The translations under genes were made by a program, and so were the position numbers. Shown piece after piece: positions 52,353 through 64,000 of a DNA stretch of 64,000 nucleotides. This stretch comes from Phaeobacter sp. A36a-5a (lineage in GTDB: Bacteria > Pseudomonadota > Alphaproteobacteria > Rhodobacterales > Rhodobacteraceae). Each line of letters begins with the position of its first letter. Within the stretch, counting starts at the first letter, position 1. The notes under the pieces were generated by a model that saw only the letters and a program-made list of their open reading frames with translations, searched no databases and was not told the origin of the DNA. Location: assembly GCF_037911135.1 (NCBI RefSeq), contig NZ_JBBLYU010000001.1, positions 1 to 64,000 of the forward strand, given 5' to 3'.

Positions 52353-53435
52353 ATGTTGTTTGATCTTCCTGACCACGAAGCGCTCTATCAGGCGCTGCTG
52401 AACCGCGATGACCGCTATGACGGGCAGGCCTATGTCTGCGTGGCCACGACCGGCATCTTCTGTCGCCTGACCTGTCCGGCACGCAAACCCAAGCGGGAGA
52501 ACTGCCAGTTCTTCGGCAGCGTTGGCGAATGTATCGAAGCCGGGTTCCGGGCCTGCAAACGATGCCACCCGCTGCGCCCGATGGCAGAGGCCGATCCGGC
52601 AGTGGCCAGCCTGTTGGCCGCCTTGGATCAACGCCCGGAGCACCGCTGGAGCGAGGGTGATATCCTCCGCATGGGTCTTGATCTCTCGACGGTCAGGCGC
52701 AGCTTCAAGCGGCAGTTCGGCATGACCTTTCTTGAGATGGCGCGCCAGCGCCGTCTTCGCGAAGGCTTCACCGTGCTGTCAGAAGGCGGCAAGGTCATTG
52801 AGGCACAGTTGGATGCGCAATTCGACTCTCCCAGTGCGTTTCGTGCGGCCTTTGCCCGGTTGCTGGGCAGGGCGCCCGGCAGCCTGACCCGCGAAGGCCT
52901 TTTGCTGGCCGATTGGATCCCGACACCGCTCGGCGACATGATCGCAGTCAGCAGCCGGACTGAGTTGCACCTGCTGGAATTTGTGGAGCGCAAGGCGCTG
53001 AAGGGCGAGCTGGACAAGCTGCAAAAGGCGGTGAAGGGCGATCTTGGTATTGGTCCGACACCACCCGGCGAGCAGATCCGTGCGGAACTGGACGCGTTCT
53101 TTGCCGGGATCTCCGCCCGGTTTGAAACGCCGCTGGCCTATCACGGGACACCTTTCATGCAGCAGGTCTGGGATGCCCTGCGCCAGATCCCGCCCGGCGT
53201 GACGCGTAGCTACTCGGAGATCGCGCGCCAGATCGGACGTCCAGAGGCGACCCGCGCTGTTGCACGCGCCAATGGTGCCAATCAGATCGCGCTGGTGGTG
53301 CCCTGTCACCGGGTGATCGGGGCTGATGGGTCGCTGACCGGTTACGGCGGCGGTCTTTGGCGCAAACAGCGCCTGCTCGATATCGAGCGGCAGTATTGCG
53401 CGCCCGTCCGGCATACCGCCAGATCCTGCAAGTAA
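52353..53435 (+). CDS. ada: Ada: methylated-DNA repair protein and regulator
   Basis: A 360-residue three-part protein. N-terminal Zn domain with four cysteines (GIFCRLTCPARKP and FRACKRCHP), which takes methyl groups from phosphotriesters; an AraC-type helix-turn-helix (residues ~85-175); and a C-terminal O6-methylguanine transferase with active-site Cys in VPCHRVIG. It repairs alkylated bases and, once methylated, can activate repair genes. No alkA or alkB gene adjoins. It is a single gene. Confidence 0.94.
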   Translation: MLFDLPDHEALYQALLNRDDRYDGQAYVCVATTGIFCRLTCPARKPKRENCQFFGSVGECIEAGFRACKRCHPLRPMAEADPAVASLLAALDQRPEHRWSEGDILRMGLDLSTVRRSFKRQFGMTFLEMARQRRLREGFTVLSEGGKVIEAQLDAQFDSPSAFRAAFARLLGRAPGSLTREGLLLADWIPTPLGDMIAVSSRTELHLLEFVERKALKGELDKLQKAVKGDLGIGPTPPGEQIRAELDAFFAGISARFETPLAYHGTPFMQQVWDALRQIPPGVTRSYSEIARQIGRPEATRAVARANGANQIALVVPCHRVIGADGSLTGYGGGLWRKQRLLDIERQYCAPVRHTARSCK

Positions 53436-53543
53436 GGGCGGGAAAGGGCGCCCGGATGCCCTGCAAAGGCCTATCGGCGGTTTCCCAAGCCCCGGCAAAT
53501 CTGTAGAAGGCGGTAACGCCACTCAGAGCCGGAGCCTGAAACC

Positions 53544-55064
53544 ATGTCGACGCCCAAACCTGTTGTTCTGTGTATCCTTGATGGCTGGGGTAGCGCCGAT
53601 CCGGGAACCGCCAACGCGCCCTATCTGGCCAAGACGCCGACGCTGGACGAGATTGCGAAGACATGCCCGACAGCACGGTTGATCACGCATGGGCCGGACG
53701 TCGGCTTGCCGACCGGGCAGATGGGGAACTCCGAGGTGGGGCATACCAATATCGGTGCAGGTCGCGTGGTGGCGATGGATCTGGGCCAGATTGATCTCGC
53801 AATCGAGGATGGCTCATTCTTTGACAATGACGCGCTGCAAGCCTTCATTGCGAAGATGAAGCAGACCGGCGGCACGGCCCATCTGATGGGGCTTGTTTCG
53901 GACGGTGGCGTGCACGGCCATATCACCCATATCATTGCGGCGGTGAAGGCGATCCGCGATGCCGACGTCCCTGTCTGGCTGCATGTGATGACGGATGGCC
54001 GCGACGTGGCCCCGAAATCTGCTGCCGGTTTCGTCGCTGCCCTGCAATCGGAACTGGCGGCTGGCGCGCGCATCGCAACAGTGACAGGCCGTTACTACGC
54101 CATGGACCGCGACAATCGCTGGGAGCGGGTCAGCCAGGCTTATGACGCAATGATCCATGCCAAGGGCCAGCACCGGGCAGCGACAGCGGAGGCTGCTATT
54201 GAGGCCAGCTATACCCGCGAGGAGTTCGACGAGTTCATCAAGGCGACAGTGATCGAGGGCTATGATGGCGTGAAAGATGGCGACGGCCTGTTCTGCCTGA
54301 ATTTCCGTGCCGACCGCGCCCGCGAGATCCTGCGTGCGATTGGCGAGCCGGGCTTTGATTCTTTCGACACCGGCGCACGCCCGGATCTTGCGGCGCTGCT
54401 TGGCATGGTGGAATACTCCGAAGGCCACAACAGCTATATGCAGACCGTGTTTCCCAAACGGGCCATCGTCAACACCCTGGGGGCATGGGTGGCAAAACAG
54501 GGCAAGCGCCAGTTCCGTCTGGCCGAGACCGAAAAATACCCGCATGTGACCTTCTTTCTCAACGGTGGCAAAGAGGATCCCGAGGACGGCGAAGATCGCG
54601 CGATGCCGAAATCGCCGCAGGTGGCGACCTATGATCTGCAGCCGGAGATGTCGGCGCCAGAGGTGACGGAGCGCTTTATCGAGGCTATCGAAGCGGGGTA
54701 TGACCTGATTGTCACCAATTATGCGAACCCGGATATGGTGGGCCATACCGGTGATCTCGACGCTGCGATCAAGGCCTGTGAGGCCGTGGATCAGGGTCTT
54801 GGCAAGGTCGTGGCCGCGCTGACGGCGGCGGGCGGCGTCATGCTGGTCACCGCCGATCACGGCAATTGCGAGGTGATGGTGGACCCCGAAACAGGCGGGC
54901 CGCACACCGCCCATACCACCAATCTTGTGCCAGTCGCGCTGGTTGGTGGGCCGACAGGCGCAAAGCTGCGCAACGGTCGGCTCGCGGATCTGGCCCCAAC
55001 CGTGCTGGAGCTGATGGACCTTGCGAAACCGGATGAAATGACTGGAGAGAGCCTGCTCGTATGA
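53544..55064 (+). CDS. gpmI: 2,3-Bisphosphoglycerate-independent phosphoglycerate mutase
   Basis: A 506-residue, alkaline-phosphatase-fold glycolytic enzyme that interconverts 3- and 2-phosphoglycerate with two Mn ions. It shows CILDGWG at the start, the phospho-Ser in GNSEVGHTNIGAGR, HLMGLVSDGGVHGH, FFLNGG and TADHGNCE. The length is standard. It leads the gpmI-envC-ctpA run; its last four bases overlap the envC start. Confidence 0.96.
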   Translation: MSTPKPVVLCILDGWGSADPGTANAPYLAKTPTLDEIAKTCPTARLITHGPDVGLPTGQMGNSEVGHTNIGAGRVVAMDLGQIDLAIEDGSFFDNDALQAFIAKMKQTGGTAHLMGLVSDGGVHGHITHIIAAVKAIRDADVPVWLHVMTDGRDVAPKSAAGFVAALQSELAAGARIATVTGRYYAMDRDNRWERVSQAYDAMIHAKGQHRAATAEAAIEASYTREEFDEFIKATVIEGYDGVKDGDGLFCLNFRADRAREILRAIGEPGFDSFDTGARPDLAALLGMVEYSEGHNSYMQTVFPKRAIVNTLGAWVAKQGKRQFRLAETEKYPHVTFFLNGGKEDPEDGEDRAMPKSPQVATYDLQPEMSAPEVTERFIEAIEAGYDLIVTNYANPDMVGHTGDLDAAIKACEAVDQGLGKVVAALTAAGGVMLVTADHGNCEVMVDPETGGPHTAHTTNLVPVALVGGPTGAKLRNGRLADLAPTVLELMDLAKPDEMTGESLLV

Positions 55065-56245
55065 GGCCTGCGTTTGGCATCACTGGACTGTCGGTAATCC
55101 GGCGCGCTCTGCTGATATCGGCGGCGTCGCTTGTCCTGCCGATCCTGGCCGGGACTGCGGCGGCCGCGGATAATCCCGCCGCTGCCGCGCAGCAGGCCGC
55201 CAACCAGCTGGAAGCCGCGACGCTGGCCTTGCAGGACGCCGAAAGCGCGCGAGACCGGGTTGCCGCGCTGACCGAGACGGTGCGTGCCTATGAGGCGGGT
55301 CTTGCTGCGATGCGCGATGGGCTGCGTCGTGTGGCGCAGCGCGAGGGCCAGCTGGCGGCCCAGCTGAAGGCACGCGAGGACGATGTGGCGGATCTTCTCG
55401 GCGTGTTGCAGACCATTGAAACCTCGCCGCCGCCGGTGTTGATGCTGCACCCCTCAGGCCCGCTTGGCGCGGCGCGCTCCGCCATGACACTGGCAGAGGT
55501 GACACCGGCGCTTCAATCGCGCGCAACCGCACTGCGTCGCGACCTTGAGGAGGTCCAGACCTTGCGCCTGTTGCAGCAGAACGCGGCGAATACGTTGCAG
55601 GAGGGGCTTAACGGTGTGCAGGAGGCGAGGGCGCAATTGTCTGCCGCTATCGCCGACCGGACCGACCTGCCGCGCCGCTTTACCCAGGACCCGGTGCGGA
55701 CGGCTATTTTGATTTCATCCACTGAAACCCTCAGCGGATTTGCCAGCGGGCTTGCTGAAATCGCCGAAGGCGAGATTGCAACGACTGACGCTGATATCAG
55801 CGCCCTGCGGGGTGAGTTGTCGATCCCGGTCGAAGGGCTGGTTCTGCGCGGCTACGGCGAGAAAGACGCCGCAGGCATCGCCCGGCCCGGCTGGCTTGTT
55901 GCGGCACGTCCGCGCGCGCTGGTGGTCTCTCCCACGGCGGCAACGATCCGCTATCAGGGGCCGCTTCTGGATCTTGGCAATGTGGTCATTCTTGAACCAC
56001 AGCCGGAGACACTGTTTGTACTCTCCGGGTTGGCTGAGGTTTACGGCACCATGGGCGAGGTCATCCCGGCAGGAACCCCGGTTGGCCTGATGGGGGGCAA
56101 AAGCCCCGAAATCGGTGCCATTTTGTCACTAAGCGGTGAAGGGGCTGGAACTGACCGCACAGAAACGCTCTATATAGAAGTGAGAATGGACAACAGTCCG
56201 GTGGACCCCGAAACCTGGTTCCGCACCGACAAGGATGGAAATTAG
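55061..56245 (+). CDS. EnvC-like murein hydrolase activator (degenerate M23)
   Basis: A 394-residue periplasmic protein with a signal peptide near residues 10-40 (LLISAASLVLPILAGTAAAA), a long coiled coil (~45-220), and a C-terminal LytM/M23-like domain (ATIRYQGPLLDLGNVVILEP, ending PVGLMGG). The HxH metal motif of active LytM enzymes is replaced by FVLSGLA-type sequence, so it should activate amidases rather than cut wall itself. It is coupled to gpmI (ATGA) and three bases before ctpA. Confidence 0.88.
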   Translation: MRPAFGITGLSVIRRALLISAASLVLPILAGTAAAADNPAAAAQQAANQLEAATLALQDAESARDRVAALTETVRAYEAGLAAMRDGLRRVAQREGQLAAQLKAREDDVADLLGVLQTIETSPPPVLMLHPSGPLGAARSAMTLAEVTPALQSRATALRRDLEEVQTLRLLQQNAANTLQEGLNGVQEARAQLSAAIADRTDLPRRFTQDPVRTAILISSTETLSGFASGLAEIAEGEIATTDADISALRGELSIPVEGLVLRGYGEKDAAGIARPGWLVAARPRALVVSPTAATIRYQGPLLDLGNVVILEPQPETLFVLSGLAEVYGTMGEVIPAGTPVGLMGGKSPEIGAILSLSGEGAGTDRTETLYIEVRMDNSPVDPETWFRTDKDGN

Positions 56246-56248
56246 TTC

Positions 56249-57595
56249 ATGAGAAAATTTGCGATGGCCGCGGTGGGCGGCACGCTGGCAGGAATCCTTG
56301 CCACCACCTATGTAGCTGAGCCGCTTCTGGCTCAGGAAGGCAGCCGAGAGGCCAGCGTCTATGAACAGCTGGATCTTTTTGGCGACATCTTTGAACGCAT
56401 CCGCGTGCAATATGTCGAAGACGTCGATGAGACCGAGCTGATCGAAGCCGCCATTGGCGGAATGCTGGCTTCGCTGGATCCGCATTCCAGCTATCTGTCG
56501 CCCGACGATGCCACCAAGATGCGGGTGCAGACCCGTGGTGAATTCGGCGGTCTCGGGATCGAGGTCACGCAGGAAGAGGGCTTTGTCAAAGTTGTCTCTC
56601 CGATCGATGGAACACCGGCGGATGAAGCCGGGATCGAGGCCGGTGATTTCATCACCCATGTGGATGGCGAAAGTGTTCTTGGCCTTTCGCTGGACGATGC
56701 GGTTGAGCTGATGCGGGGGCCGGTTGGTTCCGAAATCATCATCACCGTTGTGCGCGAAGGCGAGGCGGAGCCGTTTGACGTCTCGATCATCCGCGACACG
56801 ATAAAGCTGACAGCGGTGCGGGCGCGGACCGAAGACGACACTGTCGTGCTGCGACTGACCACATTCAACGATCAGACCACGCCGAACCTGGAAGCCGGGC
56901 TGAAAAAACAGCTCGAAGAAGCCGGTGGTATGGATAACGTCAACGGGATCGTGCTGGACCTGCGCAACAACCCCGGTGGCCTTCTGACACAGGCGATCAA
57001 GGTGGCCGACAGCTTCCTCGACAGCGGTGAGATCGTCTCGACCCGCGGTCGTAACCCCGAGGACGGCGAGCGGTTTAACGCTACGCCGGGCGACCTTGTG
57101 GACGGCAAACCGATTGTGGTGCTGATCAACGGTGGATCGGCGTCTGCATCGGAAATCGTTGCAGGTGCCCTTCAGGACCATCGCCGCGCCATCGTGGTCG
57201 GCACCAAATCCTTTGGCAAAGGGTCTGTGCAGACGGTGATGCCGCTGAAAGGGGAGGGTGCAATGCGCTTGACCACGGCGCGCTATTACACACCCTCCGG
57301 GCGCTCCATTCAGGCCTTGGGTGTCTCACCCGATATCGTCGTGGAACAGCCCCGACGCACCCCGGATACCGAGGAGGAGGACGAGAAGGCCTCCGCAGCA
57401 CGCCGGACCCGTTCGGAGGCCGACCTGCGCGGACGTCTGAACAATGACAGCCTTTCCGAGGATGAAATCCGCCAGATCGAAGAAGACCGCGCCAAGGCCG
57501 AGGCCGCTGCCGAACGTCGCGAAGAGGATTATCAGCTGGCCTATGCCATCGACATTCTGAAAGGCTTGTCGAAGCTGGGGCCGGAGCAGCAGTAA
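56249..57595 (+). CDS. ctpA: Carboxyl-terminal processing protease (S41)
   Basis: A 448-residue periplasmic protease with an N-terminal signal/anchor (MRKFAMAAVGGTLAGILATT), PDZ domain (GGLGIEVTQEEGFVKVVSPI, residues ~92-175), and S41 core with catalytic Ser in GGSASASEI and Lys in TKSFGKGSVQT. A charged tail of ~70 residues follows. It trims C-termini of envelope proteins. It forms one unit with gpmI and envC, a common arrangement in this family, and ends with a terminator. Confidence 0.94.
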   Translation: MRKFAMAAVGGTLAGILATTYVAEPLLAQEGSREASVYEQLDLFGDIFERIRVQYVEDVDETELIEAAIGGMLASLDPHSSYLSPDDATKMRVQTRGEFGGLGIEVTQEEGFVKVVSPIDGTPADEAGIEAGDFITHVDGESVLGLSLDDAVELMRGPVGSEIIITVVREGEAEPFDVSIIRDTIKLTAVRARTEDDTVVLRLTTFNDQTTPNLEAGLKKQLEEAGGMDNVNGIVLDLRNNPGGLLTQAIKVADSFLDSGEIVSTRGRNPEDGERFNATPGDLVDGKPIVVLINGGSASASEIVAGALQDHRRAIVVGTKSFGKGSVQTVMPLKGEGAMRLTTARYYTPSGRSIQALGVSPDIVVEQPRRTPDTEEEDEKASAARRTRSEADLRGRLNNDSLSEDEIRQIEEDRAKAEAAAERREEDYQLAYAIDILKGLSKLGPEQQ

Positions 57596-57624
57596 ACACC
57601 ACCTCGCAGATATAACCCATGATA

Positions 57625-57653
57625 ACCGCCCCGGACCTGTTCCGGGGCGGTTT
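57625..57653 (+). terminator. Terminator of the gpmI-envC-ctpA unit
   Basis: ACCGCCCCGGA and TCCGGGGCGGT form an 11-bp stem with a 5-6 base loop, followed by a short TTTC tail. It lies 30 bases after the ctpA stop and before the convergent pobR gene. Confidence 0.82.
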
Positions 57654-57702
57654 CAGTTTGACCATCTTGATCGCAAATGGGGTTTGGCCAGGGCGGGGCG
57701 GC

Positions 57703-60500
<2,798 letters not shown>

Positions 60501-60513
60501 TTCAAACCTTTTG

Positions 60514-60563
60514 TCTTGATATCAAGATAGTGGGTATTGATTATTTATCTTCACGTCAAGATA
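60514..60563. promoter_or_regulatory. Twin palindromic operators in divergent gap
   Basis: A perfect 14-bp palindrome TCTTGATATCAAGA (60514-60527) and a near-perfect 18-bp one TATCTTCACGTCAAGATA (60546-60563), centred 34 bases apart. They share the half-site TCTTGA / TCAAGA(TA), a common form for MarR- or HxlR-type repressors. No such regulator is encoded in the window. Confidence 0.7.
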
Positions 60564-60695
60564 TTTGGTGCAGTGCAAAAACGCACAAAATATTGCGCGC
60601 AGGCAAACATTTGGCCTGCATTCCACGCTGGCGATCCGATGACCTGGACGCTAACGTGCACTGAACTGATCAGTTTACTTTTAAGGGAGGCAGCA

Positions 60696-61625
60696 ATGTC
60701 AGCCATCCTATCTATCCGTGATTTGGAAAAGACATACGAAGGCGGGTTTCAGGCGCTCAAAGGGGTCTCGCTCGAGATCGAGAAGGGGGAGATCCTCGCC
60801 CTTCTGGGGCCGAATGGCGCAGGTAAGACGACGCTGATTTCGACCGTTTGCGGCATCACCACCCCCAGCTCTGGGAAGGTGTCGGTGGGCGGTCACGACA
60901 TCATCGAAGACTTTCGGGCCGCGCGCAGCCTGATCGGGCTGGTGCCGCAGGAGATCAACCTTGAGCCGTTTGAGACGGTGTGGAATTCGATCAAGTTTTC
61001 GCGGGGGCTTTTTGGCAAGCCGCGCAATGATGCGCTGCTTGAGGATATTCTCCGCAAGCTGTCGCTCTGGGACAAACGCAAGAGCCAGATCAAGGAATTG
61101 TCCGGCGGCATGAAGCGCCGTGTGCTGATCGCCAAGGCGCTCAGCCACGAGCCGCGCATCCTGTTTCTGGATGAACCGACTGCCGGGGTGGACGTGGAGT
61201 TGCGCAAGGATATGTGGGACGTCGTGGCAGAGCTAAAACGCGGCGGTGTCACCATCATCCTGACCACCCACTACATTGAAGAAGCCGAAGCCATCGCGGA
61301 TCGGGTCGGAGTCATCACCAACGGAGAGATCCTGCTGGTCGAGGACAAGGACAAGCTGATGGCGCAGCTTGGCAAGAAGCAGCTGGAGGTGCAGCTGACA
61401 GAACCGCTAACAGCCGTGCCGGAAGGTCTCAGCGGCTATGGTGTGACTCTGACAGAAGATGGCCGAGGCCTGATCTATTCCTATGACACCAACGCCGAGC
61501 GGACCGGCATCACTGCCCTGCTGAACGACGTGGCCACCGCGGGTCTGACGCTGGCGGATGTGCAGACCCGGCAATCCAGCCTCGAGGACATATTCGTCGG
61601 GCTGGTCTCAGGAGAACCGACATGA
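60696..61625 (+). CDS. ABC-2 type exporter ATPase (YadG-like)
   Basis: A 309-residue ATPase: Walker [10 protein letters not shown], signature LSGGMKRRV, Walker [18 protein letters not shown], switch His TTHY. A ~75-residue C-terminal tail resembles the DrrA/YadG type used with ABC-2 permeases. AAGGGAGG precedes the ATG at 60696; the open frame extends upstream to 60537, but that part crosses the operator region. Its end overlaps the permease start (ATGA). Confidence 0.9.
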   Translation: MSAILSIRDLEKTYEGGFQALKGVSLEIEKGEILALLGPNGAGKTTLISTVCGITTPSSGKVSVGGHDIIEDFRAARSLIGLVPQEINLEPFETVWNSIKFSRGLFGKPRNDALLEDILRKLSLWDKRKSQIKELSGGMKRRVLIAKALSHEPRILFLDEPTAGVDVELRKDMWDVVAELKRGGVTIILTTHYIEEAEAIADRVGVITNGEILLVEDKDKLMAQLGKKQLEVQLTEPLTAVPEGLSGYGVTLTEDGRGLIYSYDTNAERTGITALLNDVATAGLTLADVQTRQSSLEDIFVGLVSGEPT

Positions 61626-62383
61626 ATTGGACTGCAATCGCCTCCATTTACCGCTTTGAAATGGCGCGATTTTTTCGCACCCTGATGCAGAGCTTCCTGT
61701 CGCCGGTGCTGTCAACCTCGCTTTATTTCGTGGTGTTTGGTGCCGCCATCGGTAGCCGGATCGACCAGGTCGAAGGCGTGCCTTACGGTGCCTTCATCGT
61801 TCCGGGTCTGATCATGCTCAGCGTGATGACGCAAGCCACCTCCAATGCCTCTTTCGGGATCTATTTCCCAAAGTTTATCGGCACTATATACGAGCTGCTA
61901 TCGGCGCCAGTGAACTTCCTTGAGATCGTGATCGGCTATGTCGGCGCCGCCGCCACCAAGGCCCTGTTTATCGGTGTGGTGATCCTGCTGACGGCCTCGC
62001 TCTTTGTCGATCTGACCATTGCGCATCCGCTCGCCATGGTGCTGTTCATGGTGCTGACCTGCGTCAGCTTTGCGCTGCTGGGATTCATTATCGGGGTCTG
62101 GGCGAAAAACTTTGAACAGCTGCAATTGGTGCCGCTGCTGATTGTCACGCCTCTGGTCTTCTTGGGCGGGTCTTTTTATTCGATTTCGATGCTGCCGCCG
62201 ATCTGGCAGAAAATCACCCTGTTCAACCCGGTGGTTTATCTGATTTCCGGCTTTCGCTGGTCCTTCTTCGGAACCTCTGACGTGCCGGTCGGGCTCAGCC
62301 TTCTGGCCATCGGCGGCTTTACCGCGCTTTGCCTGGCGGTGATCTGGTGGATCTTCAAAACCGGCTGGCGGATCCGCGCCTGA
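61622..62383 (+). CDS. ABC-2 type exporter permease (YadH-like)
   Basis: A 253-residue permease with six hydrophobic segments and the ABC-2 signature region ([20 protein letters not shown] and [13 protein letters not shown]). It pairs with the ATPase just upstream. The exported substrate is unknown; MarR-like operators upstream hint at a toxic or organic compound. It is translationally coupled (ATGA). Confidence 0.9.
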   Translation: MNWTAIASIYRFEMARFFRTLMQSFLSPVLSTSLYFVVFGAAIGSRIDQVEGVPYGAFIVPGLIMLSVMTQATSNASFGIYFPKFIGTIYELLSAPVNFLEIVIGYVGAAATKALFIGVVILLTASLFVDLTIAHPLAMVLFMVLTCVSFALLGFIIGVWAKNFEQLQLVPLLIVTPLVFLGGSFYSISMLPPIWQKITLFNPVVYLISGFRWSFFGTSDVPVGLSLLAIGGFTALCLAVIWWIFKTGWRIRA

Positions 62384-62435
62384 CCCTGAGTAACCGCGCG
62401 GCAGAATAGGGCCATAACCCGCCCGCCGCGCGGCT

Positions 62436-62464
62436 TTGGGGCAGCCGCAACATCGCTGCCCCAA
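62436..62464 (+). terminator. Possible terminator hairpin after the ABC-2 operon
   Basis: TTGGGGCAGC and GCTGCCCCAA form a perfect 10-bp stem with a 9-base loop, 50 bases past the permease stop. There is no T run, so it may only protect the transcript end. Confidence 0.5.
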
Positions 62465-62606
62465 GGGAAGGTAAACCCGGTTAATTCCGCACGTATGTGG
62501 CGAACGTTGCAATTTTACCCAAGGTGCGCGGCTTTTTTGCTGCTGCTTTCGCCTCGTTCCGGTGCCATCCCTTGTTTCAGGGCAGTCGGCATTCTACATC
62601 GGCGCC

Positions 62607-63404
62607 ATGAACCTGAGATTGCCTTTCTTGAACAAGCCTCCGCTGGTTGCTGTTGTGCGCCTCAATGGCGCCATTGGCATGGCCGGTCGCGGTGCGCTGA
62701 ATGATGCCACTCTTGGACCGGTGTTGGAGCGCGCCTTTCGAAAGGGAAAGCCGGCAGCGGTCGCCTTTGAAATCAATTCGCCCGGCGGTTCGCCGGTGCA
62801 AAGCGCCCTGATTGGTGCCCGCATTCGTCGCCTCTCCGAAGAACTGAAGGTTCCCACTATCGCTTTCGTCGAAGATGTCGCCGCGTCCGGGGGCTATTGG
62901 CTGGCCGCCTCGGCGGATGAGATCTGGGCCGACGAAAGCTCGATCCTCGGATCGATTGGGGTGATATCGGCTGGCTTCGGCGCCCATGTCTTTCTGGCCC
63001 GCCAGGGTGTCGAACGGCGGGTCTATACCGCTGGCCGCAGCAAATCGATGCTCGATCCCTTCCGCCCGGAAAACGCTGAGGACGTGAAGCGTCTGAAGCA
63101 GCTTCTGGGGGACATCCACGACAATTTCATCGCTCATGTCAAAGATCGCCGCGGCGATAAACTGGACACCAGCGAAGATCTCTACACCGGTGAAATCTGG
63201 CTGGGACGACGTGCGGTCTCGCTGGGGCTGATTGATGGCATCGGCCATCTGCGCCCCAAGATGCAGGCCCGTTTCGGCGACAAGGTGCGGTTCCGCCGCT
63301 ATGGTATCAAAAAGCCCCTGTTGGGCCGGATCGGTATGCAGATGGCGCAGGATGCGCTGAACGGTATCGAGGAACGCGCTGAATATGCGCGGTTTGGCCT
63401 CTGA
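62607..63404 (+). CDS. S49-family (SppA-like) signal-peptide peptidase
   Basis: A 265-residue single-domain SppA-like peptidase. Clp/crotonase-like fold: VAVVRLNGAIG, INSPGGSPVQSA, the catalytic Ser in AASGGYWLA, and Lys in GRSKSMLDPFRPE, plus GRRAVSLGLIDGIG. Family members degrade cut signal peptides at the membrane, but here no N-terminal anchor is obvious, so it may be cytoplasmic or loosely attached. The ATG at 62607 is chosen because the fold starts there. Confidence 0.88.
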   Translation: MNLRLPFLNKPPLVAVVRLNGAIGMAGRGALNDATLGPVLERAFRKGKPAAVAFEINSPGGSPVQSALIGARIRRLSEELKVPTIAFVEDVAASGGYWLAASADEIWADESSILGSIGVISAGFGAHVFLARQGVERRVYTAGRSKSMLDPFRPENAEDVKRLKQLLGDIHDNFIAHVKDRRGDKLDTSEDLYTGEIWLGRRAVSLGLIDGIGHLRPKMQARFGDKVRFRRYGIKKPLLGRIGMQMAQDALNGIEERAEYARFGL

Positions 63405-63405
63405 C

Positions 63406-63582
63406 GTGATCTTCAAAATCGTTTCCCTGTTTCTTGTGGTGATGGCTGTGCTGGCGATGTTCGGCAAGCTGCGGATGCCCGGGCAAAAGCGCCTGGCCTC
63501 GCGGCGCTGCGCCAGCTGCGGACGCTTCAAGATCGGAAAAGGCCCCTGTGCCTGCAAAAAGAATGGAGGGCCTCGGCAATGA
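63406..63582 (+). CDS. Small membrane protein with zinc-ribbon tail
   Basis: A protein of about 58 residues with one N-terminal helix (IFKIVSLFLVVMAVLAMFG) and a basic C-terminus carrying four cysteines (RRCASCGRFKIGKGPCACKK), which look like a small zinc ribbon. Start uncertain: GTG at 63406 or ATG at 63385, which would overlap the peptidase gene. It lies between an S49 peptidase and an exchanger gene and overlaps the latter's ATG. The function is unknown. Confidence 0.65.
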   Translation: MIFKIVSLFLVVMAVLAMFGKLRMPGQKRLASRRCASCGRFKIGKGPCACKKNGGPRQ

Positions 63583-64000
63583 TGCCATGGCTGTTATCTG
63601 GACTTGGGCTGGTCATCCTGCTGTTGGCAGGGGACGCGCTGGTACGGGGTGCGGTGAACCTCAGCCTGCGGATCGGCGTGCCTGCATTGATCGTCAGCCT
63701 GACCATCGTTGCCTTTGGCACCTCGGCGCCTGAGATGCTGATCTCCATCCGAGCTGTCGGAGACAATGCGGACGGCATCGCTCTTGGCAACGTTGTTGGC
63801 TCGAACACGGCAAATATCCTCATGGTTCTCGGCATCCCGGCGCTGATGCGATCGCTTCACACCAGCGAATGCGATACCCGCAAGAACTATGTGTTCATGT
63901 TGATCGCATCGGTACTGTTCATTGCGCTGGCGTTTTACGGAACCTTCACGGTCTGGTCTGGCCTTATCCTGCTGGGCGCGCTGTCGGTTGTTCTGGGCGT
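63579..64000 (+). CDS. Ca2+/Na+:cation antiporter (CaCA family), truncated by window
   Basis: The first ~140 residues of an inner-membrane exchanger (YrbG-like). The first alpha-repeat is complete: AFGTSAPEMLISI, then LGNVVGSNTANILMVLG. These line the cation path in the family. The gene starts at ATGATG overlapping the stop of the small gene, with GGAGGG ten bases upstream, and runs off the window end. The ion used cannot be read from this part. Confidence 0.9.
   Translation, partial: MMPWLLSGLGLVILLLAGDALVRGAVNLSLRIGVPALIVSLTIVAFGTSAPEMLISIRAVGDNADGIALGNVVGSNTANILMVLGIPALMRSLHTSECDTRKNYVFMLIASVLFIALAFYGTFTVWSGLILLGALSVVLG

Overview
The window is 64 kb of high-GC, gene-dense alphaproteobacterial chromosome. 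The likely source is a marine Rhodobacteraceae of the Roseobacter group (Phaeobacter/Leisingera/Ruegeria-like). The support is the gpmI-envC-ctpA run, protocatechuate genes beside pcaQ, a LacI-controlled ugp operon, an RTX protein ending in a Hint domain, a LapB-type type I secretion operon with a Bap-like substrate, and prkA-yeaH-spoVR. No rRNA, CRISPR array, insertion sequence or phage module was seen. One tRNA-Gln(TTG) is present.

Layout. 0.1-9.8 kb holds envelope and stress genes: a beta-trefoil (fascin-like) protein, a frameshifted MscS channel, an FNT-family channel, a tiny DUF1328-like membrane protein, a glutathione-reductase-like enzyme, a YihY protein, two MFS transporters with a MerR regulator, and a secreted serine protease. 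10.0-18.7 kb is a minus-strand secretion unit: Bap-like adhesin, then TolC, ABC exporter and HlyD adaptor, with a strong hairpin between the adhesin gene and the export genes. 19.4-24.2 kb is prkA-yeaH-spoVR. 24.2-27.0 kb has a GntR regulator, glutathione-dependent formaldehyde dehydrogenase, and cueR behind a CueR-type promoter but with no copper pump. 27.3-30.9 kb is the protocatechuate branch of aromatic catabolism (pcaC-pcaH-pcaG plus a BKACE-family enzyme, divergent from pcaQ). 31.2-37.9 kb is a branched-chain-type ABC uptake operon with an acyl-CoA ligase inside it. 38-42 kb has a Tat-exported MBL hydrolase, a winged-helix/TPR regulator and a quinone oxidoreductase. 42.2-45.7 kb has tRNA-Gln and the RTX-Hint protein. 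45.7-52.2 kb is the LacI-ugpBAEC operon with a phosphatase-like EEP gene. 52.4-57.6 kb is ada and gpmI-envC-ctpA. 57.7-59.8 kb is pobR/pobA. 59.8-64 kb has an NAD(P)-binding protein divergent from an ABC-2 exporter, an S49 peptidase, a small zinc-ribbon protein and a cation exchanger cut by the window edge.

How the genes work together. pobA makes protocatechuate from 4-hydroxybenzoate, and pcaHG and pcaC take it to the enol-lactone; pcaB, pcaD and the last thiolysis genes are not in the window. The secretion operon carries its own large substrate, and the RTX protein 24 kb away could be a second client. The most unusual points are an apparent copA deletion scar between a CueR promoter and cueR, a glutathione reductase with both NADPH-binding arginines replaced by aspartate, an EEP enzyme in the ugp operon, and an evenly spaced set of repeats in the pobR-pobA gap. 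All readings come from inspection of sequence and translated frames; no database search was run.
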